From Neoroseomonas terrae (GTDB taxonomy: Bacteria; Pseudomonadota; Alphaproteobacteria; Acetobacterales; Acetobacteraceae), in contig NZ_JAAEDI010000020.1 of assembly GCF_018129025.1 (NCBI RefSeq), positions 1-64,000 on the forward strand: a stretch of 64,000 nucleotides of DNA, read 5' to 3'. Numbering within the stretch: position 1 is the first letter of the stretch; each line of letters begins with the position of its first letter. Shown here one piece after another: positions 41,782-49,657 of the stretch. The notes under the pieces are model-generated. The model saw only the letters and a list, made by a program, of their open reading frames with translations, had not been told where the DNA came from and searched no databases. A program made the translations under genes and the position numbers.

Positions 41782-42485
41782 TCGCGCGGCGCCAGCGCCG
41801 CCAGCAGCCCGTCCACCGCGAAGGCCATGAGGCCGGTCAGCACCGCACCCTGCACCACCCAGGCAGGATTGCCGTTGACCAGCCCGGCGATGATCGGCGT
41901 GCCGAGGCAGGTCGCGCCAGCCACGGCCCCGACTGCCGCCGTCGCCACGGCGAGCACCGCGGCGACACGCAGCCCGGCGAGGATGGGCGGCGCGGCCAGC
42001 GGCAGTTCCACCTGCACCAGCACCTGGCGCGGCGTCATCCCGGCGCCGCGTGCGGCGTCCAACACGTCGGGCGGGACGGTGGCGAGCGCCGCCGTCGTTG
42101 CCCGCAGCACCGGCAGCGTCGCGTAGCAGACCAGGGCGAGCAGCGCCGGCGCGGCGCCGAAGCCGACCGCGGGCACCGCGATCGCAATGACGGCGACGGG
42201 CGGCACGGCCTGGGCGAAGCCGACCAGCCCGTCGGCGACCTCGCGGACCTCCCGCGCGCCGGGGCGTGTCGCGGCGATGCCGAGGCCAATGCCGATCGCC
42301 GCCGCCGGCAGCAGCGAGACCAGGACCAGCCCGCCGTGGCTGAGCGTGAGGCTGAGGAAGGATTCGCGGCGATAGAGCGGCTCGGCGACATCGGGGAACA
42401 GCGCCGCGAAGACCGGCGCCGTCAGCGGCAGGACGGCCAGCGCCGCGGCGAAGAGCAGCACCGGCAGCAGTGCCGCGAGCCTCAT
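41715..42485 (-). CDS. yehW: Osmolyte ABC transporter permease (YehW-like)
   Basis: 256 residues, about five membrane segments, with the permease EAA loop in LDAARGAGMTPRQVLVQVELPLAAPPILAGLR (about 140-170). Last gene of an operon in the order of E. coli osmF(yehZ)-yehY-yehX-yehW. The final 25 residues (after LAPRDQAG) are not membrane-like and overlap the sulfurtransferase gene on the other strand. Start overlaps the ATPase stop. Confidence 0.88.
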   Translation of the reverse strand: MRLAALLPVLLFAAALAVLPLTAPVFAALFPDVAEPLYRRESFLSLTLSHGGLVLVSLLPAAAIGIGLGIAATRPGAREVREVADGLVGFAQAVPPVAVIAIAVPAVGFGAAPALLALVCYATLPVLRATTAALATVPPDVLDAARGAGMTPRQVLVQVELPLAAPPILAGLRVAAVLAVATAAVGAVAGATCLGTPIIAGLVNGNPAWVVQGAVLTGLMAFAVDGLLAALAPRDQAGPVSIGSAASRPHSSRLPS

Positions 42486-43414
42486 GCGCGCAACAGGTCG
42501 CGCAGGGCGACGACGCCTGCGGGCGCGCCGGATTCGTCGAGCAGCAGCACCGCCTCTGCCCGTGCGGCAAGCATGGCCTCGAGGGCGTCCCGCGCCGTGG
42601 CGGTGCGGGGGATGCGCGGCAGCGACGGGGGCGCTTCGCCGCCGGGCGAGGCGAGCGTTGCTGCCTGCGACAGTGCCAGCCGCCGCATCCCGATCGCACC
42701 GCCGTCCAGCAGGTCGCGCACGCGCGGATCGGCCGGGGCGTCGAGCAGCTCGCGCGGCGGGCCTTCCTGCAACAGCCGACCATCCGCCATGACCGCGATG
42801 CGCGTGGCGAGGGCGAAGGCCTCCTCCACGTCATGCGTCACCAGCAGGATGGTCTTGCCCGTCGCCGCGTGCAGCCGCGCCATTTCCTGCTGGAGGGCCT
42901 GGCGGGTGACGGCGTCGAGCGCGCCGAAGGGCTCGTCCATCAGCAGGATGTCGGGATCGGCGGCGAGCGCCCGCGCCACGCCGACGCGCTGCGCCTGACC
43001 GCCCGAGAGCTGCGCCGGCAGCCGGTCACGATAGGCGTCGGGATCGAGCCGCAACAGCGCGAGCAATTCATCCACCCGCGCCGCGATGCGCGCCGCGGGC
43101 CAGCCGAGCAGGCGGGGCACCGCGCCGATGTTGCGAGCGACCGTCCAATGCGGGAACAGCCCGATCCCCTGGATGACGTAACCGATGCGCCGCCGCAGGG
43201 CGGGCGCGGGTTCCGACGCCACGTCGCGCTCGCGCAGCAGCACGCGCCCCGCATCGGGTTCGACCAGCCGGTTGATGGTGCGCAGCGCGGTGGACTTGCC
43301 GGCACCGGAGCCGCCCAGCAGCACCGCGAAGGCGGCTTCGGGCACCGTGAGGTCGAGACCATCCAGTGCGGGCGTCGCGCCGAAGGCCTTGCTGACGCCT
43401 TCGAAGCGGATCAC
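42482..43414 (-). CDS. yehX: Osmolyte ABC transporter ATPase with CBS-like tail (YehX/OpuCA-like)
   Basis: 310 residues. Walker A GGSGAGKST at about 36-44, Q-loop VIQGIGLFPHWTV, signature LSGGQAQRVGVARAL, Walker B ILLMDEPFGALDAVTR and H-loop LVTHDVEEAF, exactly the glycine betaine/choline class. The C-terminal part (about 250-310) looks like one CBS-type segment (AVLLLDESGAPAGVVALRDLL), which in OpuCA-like proteins senses ionic strength. Four-base overlaps join it to both permease genes. Confidence 0.95.
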   Translation of the reverse strand: MIRFEGVSKAFGATPALDGLDLTVPEAAFAVLLGGSGAGKSTALRTINRLVEPDAGRVLLRERDVASEPAPALRRRIGYVIQGIGLFPHWTVARNIGAVPRLLGWPAARIAARVDELLALLRLDPDAYRDRLPAQLSGGQAQRVGVARALAADPDILLMDEPFGALDAVTRQALQQEMARLHAATGKTILLVTHDVEEAFALATRIAVMADGRLLQEGPPRELLDAPADPRVRDLLDGGAIGMRRLALSQAATLASPGGEAPPSLPRIPRTATARDALEAMLAARAEAVLLLDESGAPAGVVALRDLLRA

Positions 43415-44559
43415 CGGGCGGCCTCCGGCGTCGGCGACAGGCCGTCTTCCAGCCCGCGCAGCACCGCATCCAGCATCAGGGCCAGGGCCGCGACCGGCAG
43501 GGCGCCGAGCAAAATGAGATCGGGCGCGAATTGCCCGAGCCCCTGGAACATCAGGACGCCGAACCCACCCGCGCCGACCAGCGCGCCGAGCGTGACGAGC
43601 CCGACCGCCTGCACCGCCGCTACGCGCAGCCCGCCCAGCAACACCGGCGCACCCAGCGGCAGCCGCACGCGCCAGAGCACCTGCGCCGGCGCGAAGCCGA
43701 GCCCGCGCGCGGCGTCCACGGCCGCCCCCGGCGCCGCGCCCAGCGCCGCGCGCATCGCCGCCGCGATCGGCAGCAGGAGGTAGAGGAACACGCCGATGAC
43801 CGCGGGCGCCGCGCCGATGCCGCGCAGCCCGGCCTCGCGCAGCAGTGGTACCGCGCGGCCGAGCGCGGCGAGCGGTTCGATCAGCAGGGCGAACAATGCC
43901 ATGGCCGGGATGACCTGCAGGGCGGCGAGCAGTCCCATCACGCTCGTCCCGGCGCGTGGCGCGGCGAAGGCGATGGCGCCGCAGGCCGCGCCCACCGCGA
44001 GCGCCGGCAGCAGGGCCGCCGCCACGAGTTGCAGATGGCCGGCAAAGGCGACGCGCAGTTCGGGCCCGCGCGCGGCGGCCTCCCGCACCAGGCCCAGGTT
44101 GTCGAGCAGGCCAAGAGCCAGCATGGCACCCAGCGCCGCGGCGATGCCGATGGCAACAACCGCGCGGCCGCGCGCGCCCATCGCTGCGCGGCCCGTCGCG
44201 AGGCGCGCGGCGAGGAGCAGCGCGCCGATCGCGATCCAGCCACCGGCCGCCGGGCCAAGCCGGGCCGCTTCCGACGAACCGGCCAGTCTGGCAGCGGCGT
44301 CACCGAGCGCGCCCAGCAGCGCGCACAGGGCGCCGGCGCAGGCGAGCACCGCGAGCCGGGCAGGCAGCGCTGTCGCCGCGAGAGCGGCCAGCGCGGCGGG
44401 GATGAGAAACGCCAGTGCCTCCGCCTCGCCGGGCCCGATCAGCCGGGGCGGCACGATCCGGTTCGGCGCCAGGACGGCGAGGCCCAGCAGCAGCGGGGCA
44501 GCGACGGCGGCCAGCAGCAGCGCCGCCTCGATCGGCCCCGCGCGGCGCGCGTGAGTCAG
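43411..44559 (-). CDS. yehY: Osmolyte ABC transporter permease (YehY-like, long form)
   Basis: 382 residues from a CTG codon that overlaps the osmF stop (CTGA); E. coli YehY has 385. No ATG, GTG or TTG is in frame between that point and a GTG at 44454, which would remove the first membrane segment. About eight hydrophobic segments; the permease loop LDAARGLGFAPAQVLWRVRLPLGAPVLLGGL-type is near 285-315. Gene order and length support the long form, but the start is inferred. Confidence 0.85.
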   Translation of the reverse strand: MTHARRAGPIEAALLLAAVAAPLLLGLAVLAPNRIVPPRLIGPGEAEALAFLIPAALAALAATALPARLAVLACAGALCALLGALGDAAARLAGSSEAARLGPAAGGWIAIGALLLAARLATGRAAMGARGRAVVAIGIAAALGAMLALGLLDNLGLVREAAARGPELRVAFAGHLQLVAAALLPALAVGAACGAIAFAAPRAGTSVMGLLAALQVIPAMALFALLIEPLAALGRAVPLLREAGLRGIGAAPAVIGVFLYLLLPIAAAMRAALGAAPGAAVDAARGLGFAPAQVLWRVRLPLGAPVLLGGLRVAAVQAVGLVTLGALVGAGGFGVLMFQGLGQFAPDLILLGALPVAALALMLDAVLRGLEDGLSPTPEAAR

Positions 44560-45485
44560 CGGAGCAGCCCGGCGGAGGCGAGATGCGCGCGCGCCACCTC
44601 CCGGGCCGGTTGCCCTTCGACGGCGATGCGGGCGTTCAGCCGTTGCAGCACGGTCAGTTCCAGGCTGGCGAAGGCCGGGGCCAGCAGTTCCTCGATCCGG
44701 GGATTGGCGCGCAGCACGGCGCCCCGGATCGTCGGCGCCGGATTGTAGACCGGCTGGACGTGTTTGGTGTCCTCGAGCACCGCGAGGTCGAGCGCGGGGA
44801 TGCCGCCATCGGTTCCGTAGACCATCGCCGCGTTCACGCCGTTCAATTGCTGCGCCGCAGCGCGCATCGTCACCGCCGTGTCGCCGCCGGGCAGCACCAG
44901 CAGCCGGTCGGGGGGCAGGGTGAAGCCGTAGGCCTGCTGAAAAGCCGGCAGCGCCGCGGGGCTTTCCACGAACTCCGCCGACGCGGCGAGCTTGAATGGC
45001 CGTCCTGCCGCGATATGCGGCGCGAGGTTGTCGAGCGTGCGCAGATTGGCGGAGCGCGCGAGGTCGGCGCGTACCGCGATGGCCCAGGTGTTGTTCGCCG
45101 GCGCCGGCCGCAGCCAGGCGATGTCGTTGCGCTGCGCGTCGAGATCCCGGACCTTCTCGTAGCCCGCGCGCGCATCCTTCCATGCGGGGTCCGCCTCCAT
45201 CTGGAAGAAGAAGGCGCCGTTGCCGGTGTATTCGGGGTAGACGTCTATCTCGCCAGCCAGGATCGCCGTGCGCACGATGCGGGTCGGGCCGAGCGGCACG
45301 CGATTCTCCACCCGCATGCCGTTGGTTTCCAGTACCAGCGCGATCATTTGCCCCAACAGGCCGCCTTCCGTGTCGATCTTGCTGGCGACGACGATCGGCC
45401 GCGACTGGGCGAGGGAAGGCGTGGCGAGCACCGCCGCGCCTGCCGCCAACGCTCCGCGCCGGGTCATTCCAGGGTCGGGCATCAT
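44556..45485 (-). CDS. osmF: Osmolyte ABC transporter substrate-binding protein (OsmF/YehZ-like)
   Basis: 309 residues. Signal with MTRRGALAAGAAVLATPSLAQ, mature SRPIVVASKIDTEGGLLGQMIALVLE, then PLGPTRIVRTAILAGEIDVYPEYTGNGAFFF, the hallmark of the glycine betaine/choline OpuBC/OsmF group. GGAGGAA lies eight bases before the first ATG. First gene of the osmF-yehYXW operon; divergent from the CBS gene over 176 bp, where a stress promoter would be expected though none is clear. Confidence 0.92.
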   Translation of the reverse strand: MMPDPGMTRRGALAAGAAVLATPSLAQSRPIVVASKIDTEGGLLGQMIALVLETNGMRVENRVPLGPTRIVRTAILAGEIDVYPEYTGNGAFFFQMEADPAWKDARAGYEKVRDLDAQRNDIAWLRPAPANNTWAIAVRADLARSANLRTLDNLAPHIAAGRPFKLAASAEFVESPAALPAFQQAYGFTLPPDRLLVLPGGDTAVTMRAAAQQLNGVNAAMVYGTDGGIPALDLAVLEDTKHVQPVYNPAPTIRGAVLRANPRIEELLAPAFASLELTVLQRLNARIAVEGQPAREVARAHLASAGLLR

Positions 45486-45661
45486 CTGGCGCTTCCTCCA
45501 TGCCGATCGGGTGAGACTGCCACGCCTTGCGCCGCCCGTGCGACCCGGCTGGCGGGGCGGCCCGGTGAAATCCGCAACCCGTGATCGGCCGAGGCGCTAT
45601 AATCCCGAGTGGTACGCGCACCGCCGCGTGCCGCGCCCACCCGTATTGCCGGAGGTCGCCC

Positions 45662-46087
45662 ATGAAGGATCGCCCCCTGATCGACGTCGCGCCGCACCGC
45701 GACACGATGTGCCTGCCACCTGACACCACCGTGCAGCAAGCCTGCGCGCGGATGCGGGAGGCCGGCGTCTCGGCCGTGCTGGTCACAGATGACGCCGGCC
45801 GCCTGCTCGGCATCTTCACGGGGCGCGACGCGATCTGCCGCATGCTGGCGGAGGGCCACGACTCCGCCGTGACGACGCTCGCTACGGTGATGACGGCGAA
45901 GGTCGAGGCGCTGGGCCCGCGCGACCGGGCGATTGATGCACTGCACCTGATGCATGATGGCGGCTTCCGTCACGTGCCGGTGATCGAGCGCGGCCGCGTC
46001 GTCGCCCTCGTGCTGCGCAGCGACTTCCGGGCGCTGGAGCGCGCGCAGATCGAGGCGGAGGAAGAGATCTTCGCGACCCTGCGATAG
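45662..46087 (+). CDS. Two-CBS-domain protein
   Basis: 141 residues made of two CBS motifs: PPDTTVQQACARMREAGVSAVLVTDDAGRLLGIFTGRDAICRML (about 18-60) and ALGPRDRAIDALHLMHDGGFRHVPVIERGRVVALVLRSDF (about 84-125). CBS pairs bind adenosine nucleotides and often regulate a partner enzyme or transporter. The start follows CCGGAGG. It is divergent from osmF and could sense energy state for it, which is a guess. Confidence 0.9.
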   Translation: MKDRPLIDVAPHRDTMCLPPDTTVQQACARMREAGVSAVLVTDDAGRLLGIFTGRDAICRMLAEGHDSAVTTLATVMTAKVEALGPRDRAIDALHLMHDGGFRHVPVIERGRVVALVLRSDFRALERAQIEAEEEIFATLR

Positions 46088-46251
46088 AGTCGTTCCCGCC
46101 ACCCTCGAACACGTCGCGTTCGGATGGAATCCCCTGGGCTCGCGACGGTGGTCGCAGGAGCGCTGGCTGAGCAGATGCCGCAAGCGAGCGCCGCCTGCTC
46201 TAGGCACCTCCGACGCTCCGCCCTAGTCTGCCGAGGGACGGAGGACCGACG

Positions 46252-47469
46252 ATGCCGGAAAGCCATATCGACACCAAGCTCGCCCAGGAGGCCACGCTGC
46301 CGCTCGCCGGCATCCGCGTGCTGGACCTTACTCTGGCCCGCGCCGGCCCGACCTGCGTGCGCCACCTGGCCGACTGGGGCGCCGAGGTGATCCGCGTCGA
46401 GCCGCCCTCCTTCAACGATGGCCTCGGCGGGTCCCGCGACGGCTACGACTTCCAGAACCTGCACCGCAACAAGCGGTCGATCGCGCTCGACCTGAAGACC
46501 GAGGACGGCAAGAAGGCCTTCTTCGAGCTGGCGAAGACCGCCGACGTGCTGGTCGAGAACATGCGCGTGCGCGTGAAGCACCGCCTCGGCATCGCGCCCG
46601 AGCAGGTGCACGCGGTGAATCCGCGCCTCGTCTACGCCTCGATCTCCGGCTTCGGCCAGACCGGTCCGTACAGCGAGCGCGCCGGCGTCGACCAGATCGC
46701 CCAGGGCATGGGCGGCATGATGACCATCACCGGCGAGAAGGGCCGCGGCCCGATGCGCGCGGGCATCCCCTTCGTCGATCTCACCGCGGGCAACCTCCTT
46801 GCGCTCGCCGTGATGATGGCGCTGTGGGAGCGTGAGAAGACCGGCAAGGGCCGCTGGGTGCACACCTCGCTGCTCGAAGCCATGGTGTTCATGCTCGACC
46901 TGCAGGCGGCACGCTACCTGATGGATGGCGAGGTGCCCGGCCAGGCCGGCAACGACCATCCGGTGAACATCCCGATGGGCGCCTTCGACACGGCCGACAA
47001 GCCGGTGAACATCGCCGCCTCCTCGCCGAAGATGTGGGCGCAGTTCGCCGAGGCGGTGGGCCACAAGGAATGGCTCGAGGTCGAGCAGTGGAAGACCGCC
47101 AAGGGCCGCAGCGACGACCGCGCCAACCTCAACGCCGCCATTACCGCGGTCTTCAAGACGCAGCCGTCCGAGCACTGGATCGACCTGCTGGAGCGCATCG
47201 GCATCCCTTGCGGCCCGATCAACAAGGTCGATCAGGTCTTCGCCGACCCGCAGGTGCAGCACCTGAAGATGGCGATGCCGATCACCATCCCCGGCCGCGG
47301 CGACACGAACCTCGTCTCCACCGCCATCAACATCGAAGGCCATGACAGCCAGGTGCGGCGCATCCCGCCGAAGCTCGGCGAGCATTCGGCCGAGATCCTG
47401 AAGGAACATGGCTACAGCGACGACGACGTGGCCCGCCTGCGCGGCCTCGGCGTGATCAGCGGGGCCTGA
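46252..47469 (+). CDS. CaiB/BaiF (family III) CoA-transferase
   Basis: 405 residues. Transfers CoA from one acyl thioester to another carboxylate. Family blocks: PLAGIRVLDLTLARAGPTCVRHLADWGAEVIRVEPP, NLHRNKRSIALDLKTEDGKKAF, ADVLVENMRVRVKHRLG, the catalytic Asp region IPFVDLTAGNLLAL, and PCGPINKVDQVFADPQVQ. The enoyl-CoA hydratase gene follows after five bases, so an acyl-CoA is probably made here and hydrated next. Confidence 0.94.
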   Translation: MPESHIDTKLAQEATLPLAGIRVLDLTLARAGPTCVRHLADWGAEVIRVEPPSFNDGLGGSRDGYDFQNLHRNKRSIALDLKTEDGKKAFFELAKTADVLVENMRVRVKHRLGIAPEQVHAVNPRLVYASISGFGQTGPYSERAGVDQIAQGMGGMMTITGEKGRGPMRAGIPFVDLTAGNLLALAVMMALWEREKTGKGRWVHTSLLEAMVFMLDLQAARYLMDGEVPGQAGNDHPVNIPMGAFDTADKPVNIAASSPKMWAQFAEAVGHKEWLEVEQWKTAKGRSDDRANLNAAITAVFKTQPSEHWIDLLERIGIPCGPINKVDQVFADPQVQHLKMAMPITIPGRGDTNLVSTAINIEGHDSQVRRIPPKLGEHSAEILKEHGYSDDDVARLRGLGVISGA

Positions 47470-47474
47470 GCACG

Positions 47475-48269
47475 ATGGAGTTCGCGGACGGCAAGATCCT
47501 CGCCGAGATCAAGGACGGCGTCGGGCGCATCACCTTCAACCAGCCCGAGAAGCGCAACGCCATGTCGGTCACGATGTGGGCCGGCATGGGCGAGGCGCTC
47601 GACCTGTTCGAGGCCGATGCTTCCGTCCGCTGCGTGGTGCTGACCGGTGCCGGGGACAAGGCCTTCGTCTCCGGCGCCGACATCAGCCAGTTCGACAAGC
47701 TGCGCTCGGATGCCGATGCGCAGCGCGAATACAGCCGGCAGACGGCGGGCGGGCGGCTTAAGCTCGCCACCTTCCCCAAGCCGGTCATCGCGGAGATCCG
47801 CGGCTTCTGCATGGGCGGCGGGCTTGGCATCGCCATGTCCTGCGACATCCGCATCGCCGCCGAGGGCAGCCAGTTCGGCATCCCGGCCGCGAGGCTCGGC
47901 ATCGCCTACGGCTTCGACATGGTGCGGCACCTGGTCGCGCTCGTCGGCCCGGCGCATGCCAACATGATCCTGATGACCGGCGAACGCTTCCCGGCCGAGG
48001 AAGCCCAGCGCGTCGGCCTGATCAACAAGGTGGTGCCGGCCGATGCCCTGACCGCCGAGATCGCGAAGCTGACCGCGACGCTCGCGGTGAATGCGCCGCT
48101 GTCGCTCTACGCGAACAAGCGCACGGTGCAGGCGGTGCTGCAGGACCGGGCGGACCGCGACATCGCAGCGATCAACGCGGCGATGGCCGCGTGCTTCGAC
48201 AGCGCGGACTACCAGGAAGGCCGCAAGGCGTTCATGGAAAAGCGGAAGCCGGCATTCCAGGGGCGGTGA
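47475..48269 (+). CDS. Enoyl-CoA hydratase/isomerase family protein
   Basis: 264 residues, crotonase fold. FNQPEKRNAMS, VSGADISQF (first oxyanion-hole region) and AEIRGFCMGGGLGIAMSCDIRIA (second), followed by FGIPAARLGIAYGFD; the catalytic Glu of classical hydratases at the FGIPE position is Ala here (GIPAARLG), so it may act as an isomerase, hydrolase or decarboxylase rather than hydratase. Co-transcribed with the CoA-transferase. A repeat element begins 21 bp after its stop. Confidence 0.92.
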   Translation: MEFADGKILAEIKDGVGRITFNQPEKRNAMSVTMWAGMGEALDLFEADASVRCVVLTGAGDKAFVSGADISQFDKLRSDADAQREYSRQTAGGRLKLATFPKPVIAEIRGFCMGGGLGIAMSCDIRIAAEGSQFGIPAARLGIAYGFDMVRHLVALVGPAHANMILMTGERFPAEEAQRVGLINKVVPADALTAEIAKLTATLAVNAPLSLYANKRTVQAVLQDRADRDIAAINAAMAACFDSADYQEGRKAFMEKRKPAFQGR

Positions 48270-48290
48270 CCGACCGCGCGGCGGGTGGCC

Positions 48291-48563
48291 GGAAAGGGGC
48301 TTTGCCCCTCTCCGGACCTCTCCCCAGCAAAGGCCGAAGGGCCTTTGCAAACCTCAATCCGGCGTTGGGCAGGTCAGTTCATCGGACAGGGTGAGGTGGC
48401 GTTGTACGCCCGTCGGAGTGCGCGGTTTTGCGCGAACGGTACCGCTCACGGGCACGGCGCCACCGTTTTTCCAGGCGCCCCCGTCGTGCCCGGCGCCAAG
48501 TCCAGGTTTCCAAAGGCCCTTCGGCCTTTGGCGGGGAGGGTTCGGGAGGGGCAGAGCCCCTCC
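48291..48563. repeat. Composite structured element, copy 5 (two left arms in inverted order)
   Basis: Left arm: outer hairpin at 48291-48313 (one mismatch), CCTCTCCCC, GCAAAGGCC / GGCCTTTGC hairpin. Right arm: not the GGGGG hairpin type but an inverted left arm with CCAAAGGCC / GGCCTTTGG, GGGGAGGG, outer hairpin GGAGGGGC / GCCCCTCC at 48545-48563. So this copy is made of two A-type arms facing each other. It is between the convergent enoyl-CoA hydratase and DenD-like genes. Confidence 0.87.
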
Positions 48564-48566
48564 TGA

Positions 48567-49553
48567 TCACCCGATCCCCCGTTCCGTCTTCGTCGCGGCC
48601 AGGTCGTCCTCGATGAACGCCTGCACCAGATCCTCCAGCGACTCCTGCTCGACGAAGCCGACGCGCCGGGCGCGAGCCGGGTCGAAGGCCGCGGGCCAGC
48701 CGACGACGATGTCGTAGACTTCCCGGTCGAAGGCGAAACCCACCTTCTCCCGTGCTTCCGTGCCGGCCACTGCCTCCAGCGCTTCCAGCATCTTCGCGAC
48801 CGTCGCGCTGCGGCCTGGCGGGTTGATGCCGCGATCGGCGCCGAGCGGCACCGTGTCCATCGTCGCCGCGTGCAGGAACCATTCCATCGCGCTGCGCGGC
48901 GAGCAGATCCACACGGCGAATTCCGGCGGGACGGGGCAGTCGGTCGACAGCCCCAGCAGCGGCTCACGCACCACGGCCGAGACGAAGGACGATGCCGCCT
49001 TGTTCGGCCGCCCGGGCCGCACCATCACCGTCGGCAGGCGGATGTTGACGGCATCGAGGAAGCCCTTGCGCGTCGCATCCTGCAGCAGCAATTCGCCGAT
49101 CGCCTTCTGCGCGCCATAGGAATTCGTCGGCACCTGCCGCCCGTCATCCGGCACCACCGCATCCTGCCCGCCCCCGAAGGAGGCGACGGAGGAGGTGAAG
49201 ATCACCCGCGGCTTCGTGCCCAGCGCGCGGCAGGCGGCAAGCACCGCCAGCGTCCCGTGCAGGTTTACCTTCAGCCCGAGATCGAAATCCGCCTCCGCCG
49301 CCGCGCTGACCACGGCGGCCAGGTGGAAGACCACCTGTGTCCCGGCCGGGATCGCCGCGGCCACGGCGGCCGTATCGGCGACATCGCCGCCAAGGCAAGT
49401 GACGGGGAAGGGCGCATCGATCGCGGCGGGCGCGGCCAGGTCGAACAGCGTCAGCCCTGTGATCGGCTTCCCGCCAAGCGTGCCGTCCCTGGCGAGCCGC
49501 GCGGCCAGCTTCTTCCCGAGGAAACCGCCGCCGCCGAGAATGGTGATGCGCAT
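48567..49553 (-). CDS. NAD-dependent epimerase/dehydratase (DenD-like, D-erythronate dehydrogenase type)
   Basis: 328 residues, extended short-chain dehydrogenase. Rossmann MRITILGGGGFLGKKLA, TSSVASFGGG (Ser) and the active Tyr-x-x-x-Lys in NSYGAQKAIGELL. The VRPGRPNKAASSFVSAVVREPLLG insert and SPRSAMEWFLHAATM region resemble DenD, which oxidises D-erythronate with NAD+. Divergent from dpaL over 104 bp; no other erythronate genes are nearby, so substrate is uncertain. Confidence 0.87.
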   Translation of the reverse strand: MRITILGGGGFLGKKLAARLARDGTLGGKPITGLTLFDLAAPAAIDAPFPVTCLGGDVADTAAVAAAIPAGTQVVFHLAAVVSAAAEADFDLGLKVNLHGTLAVLAACRALGTKPRVIFTSSVASFGGGQDAVVPDDGRQVPTNSYGAQKAIGELLLQDATRKGFLDAVNIRLPTVMVRPGRPNKAASSFVSAVVREPLLGLSTDCPVPPEFAVWICSPRSAMEWFLHAATMDTVPLGADRGINPPGRSATVAKMLEALEAVAGTEAREKVGFAFDREVYDIVVGWPAAFDPARARRVGFVEQESLEDLVQAFIEDDLAATKTERGIG

Positions 49554-49657
49554 GGTCGCTCCCGTCCCTGAGCCGGTCACGTTGCGCCGCCGCGGCCAAG
49601 GCGCCAAGCCCCGCCCAAGGCTTGACCGCGCCCCCGGCGCGGGCGCATGGCCGGGGT

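Noticed and set aside
49554..49657. Possible leader peptide or riboswitch between DenD-like gene and dpaL
   Set aside because: The 104-bp divergent spacer shows no conserved aptamer or stem that I can recognise.
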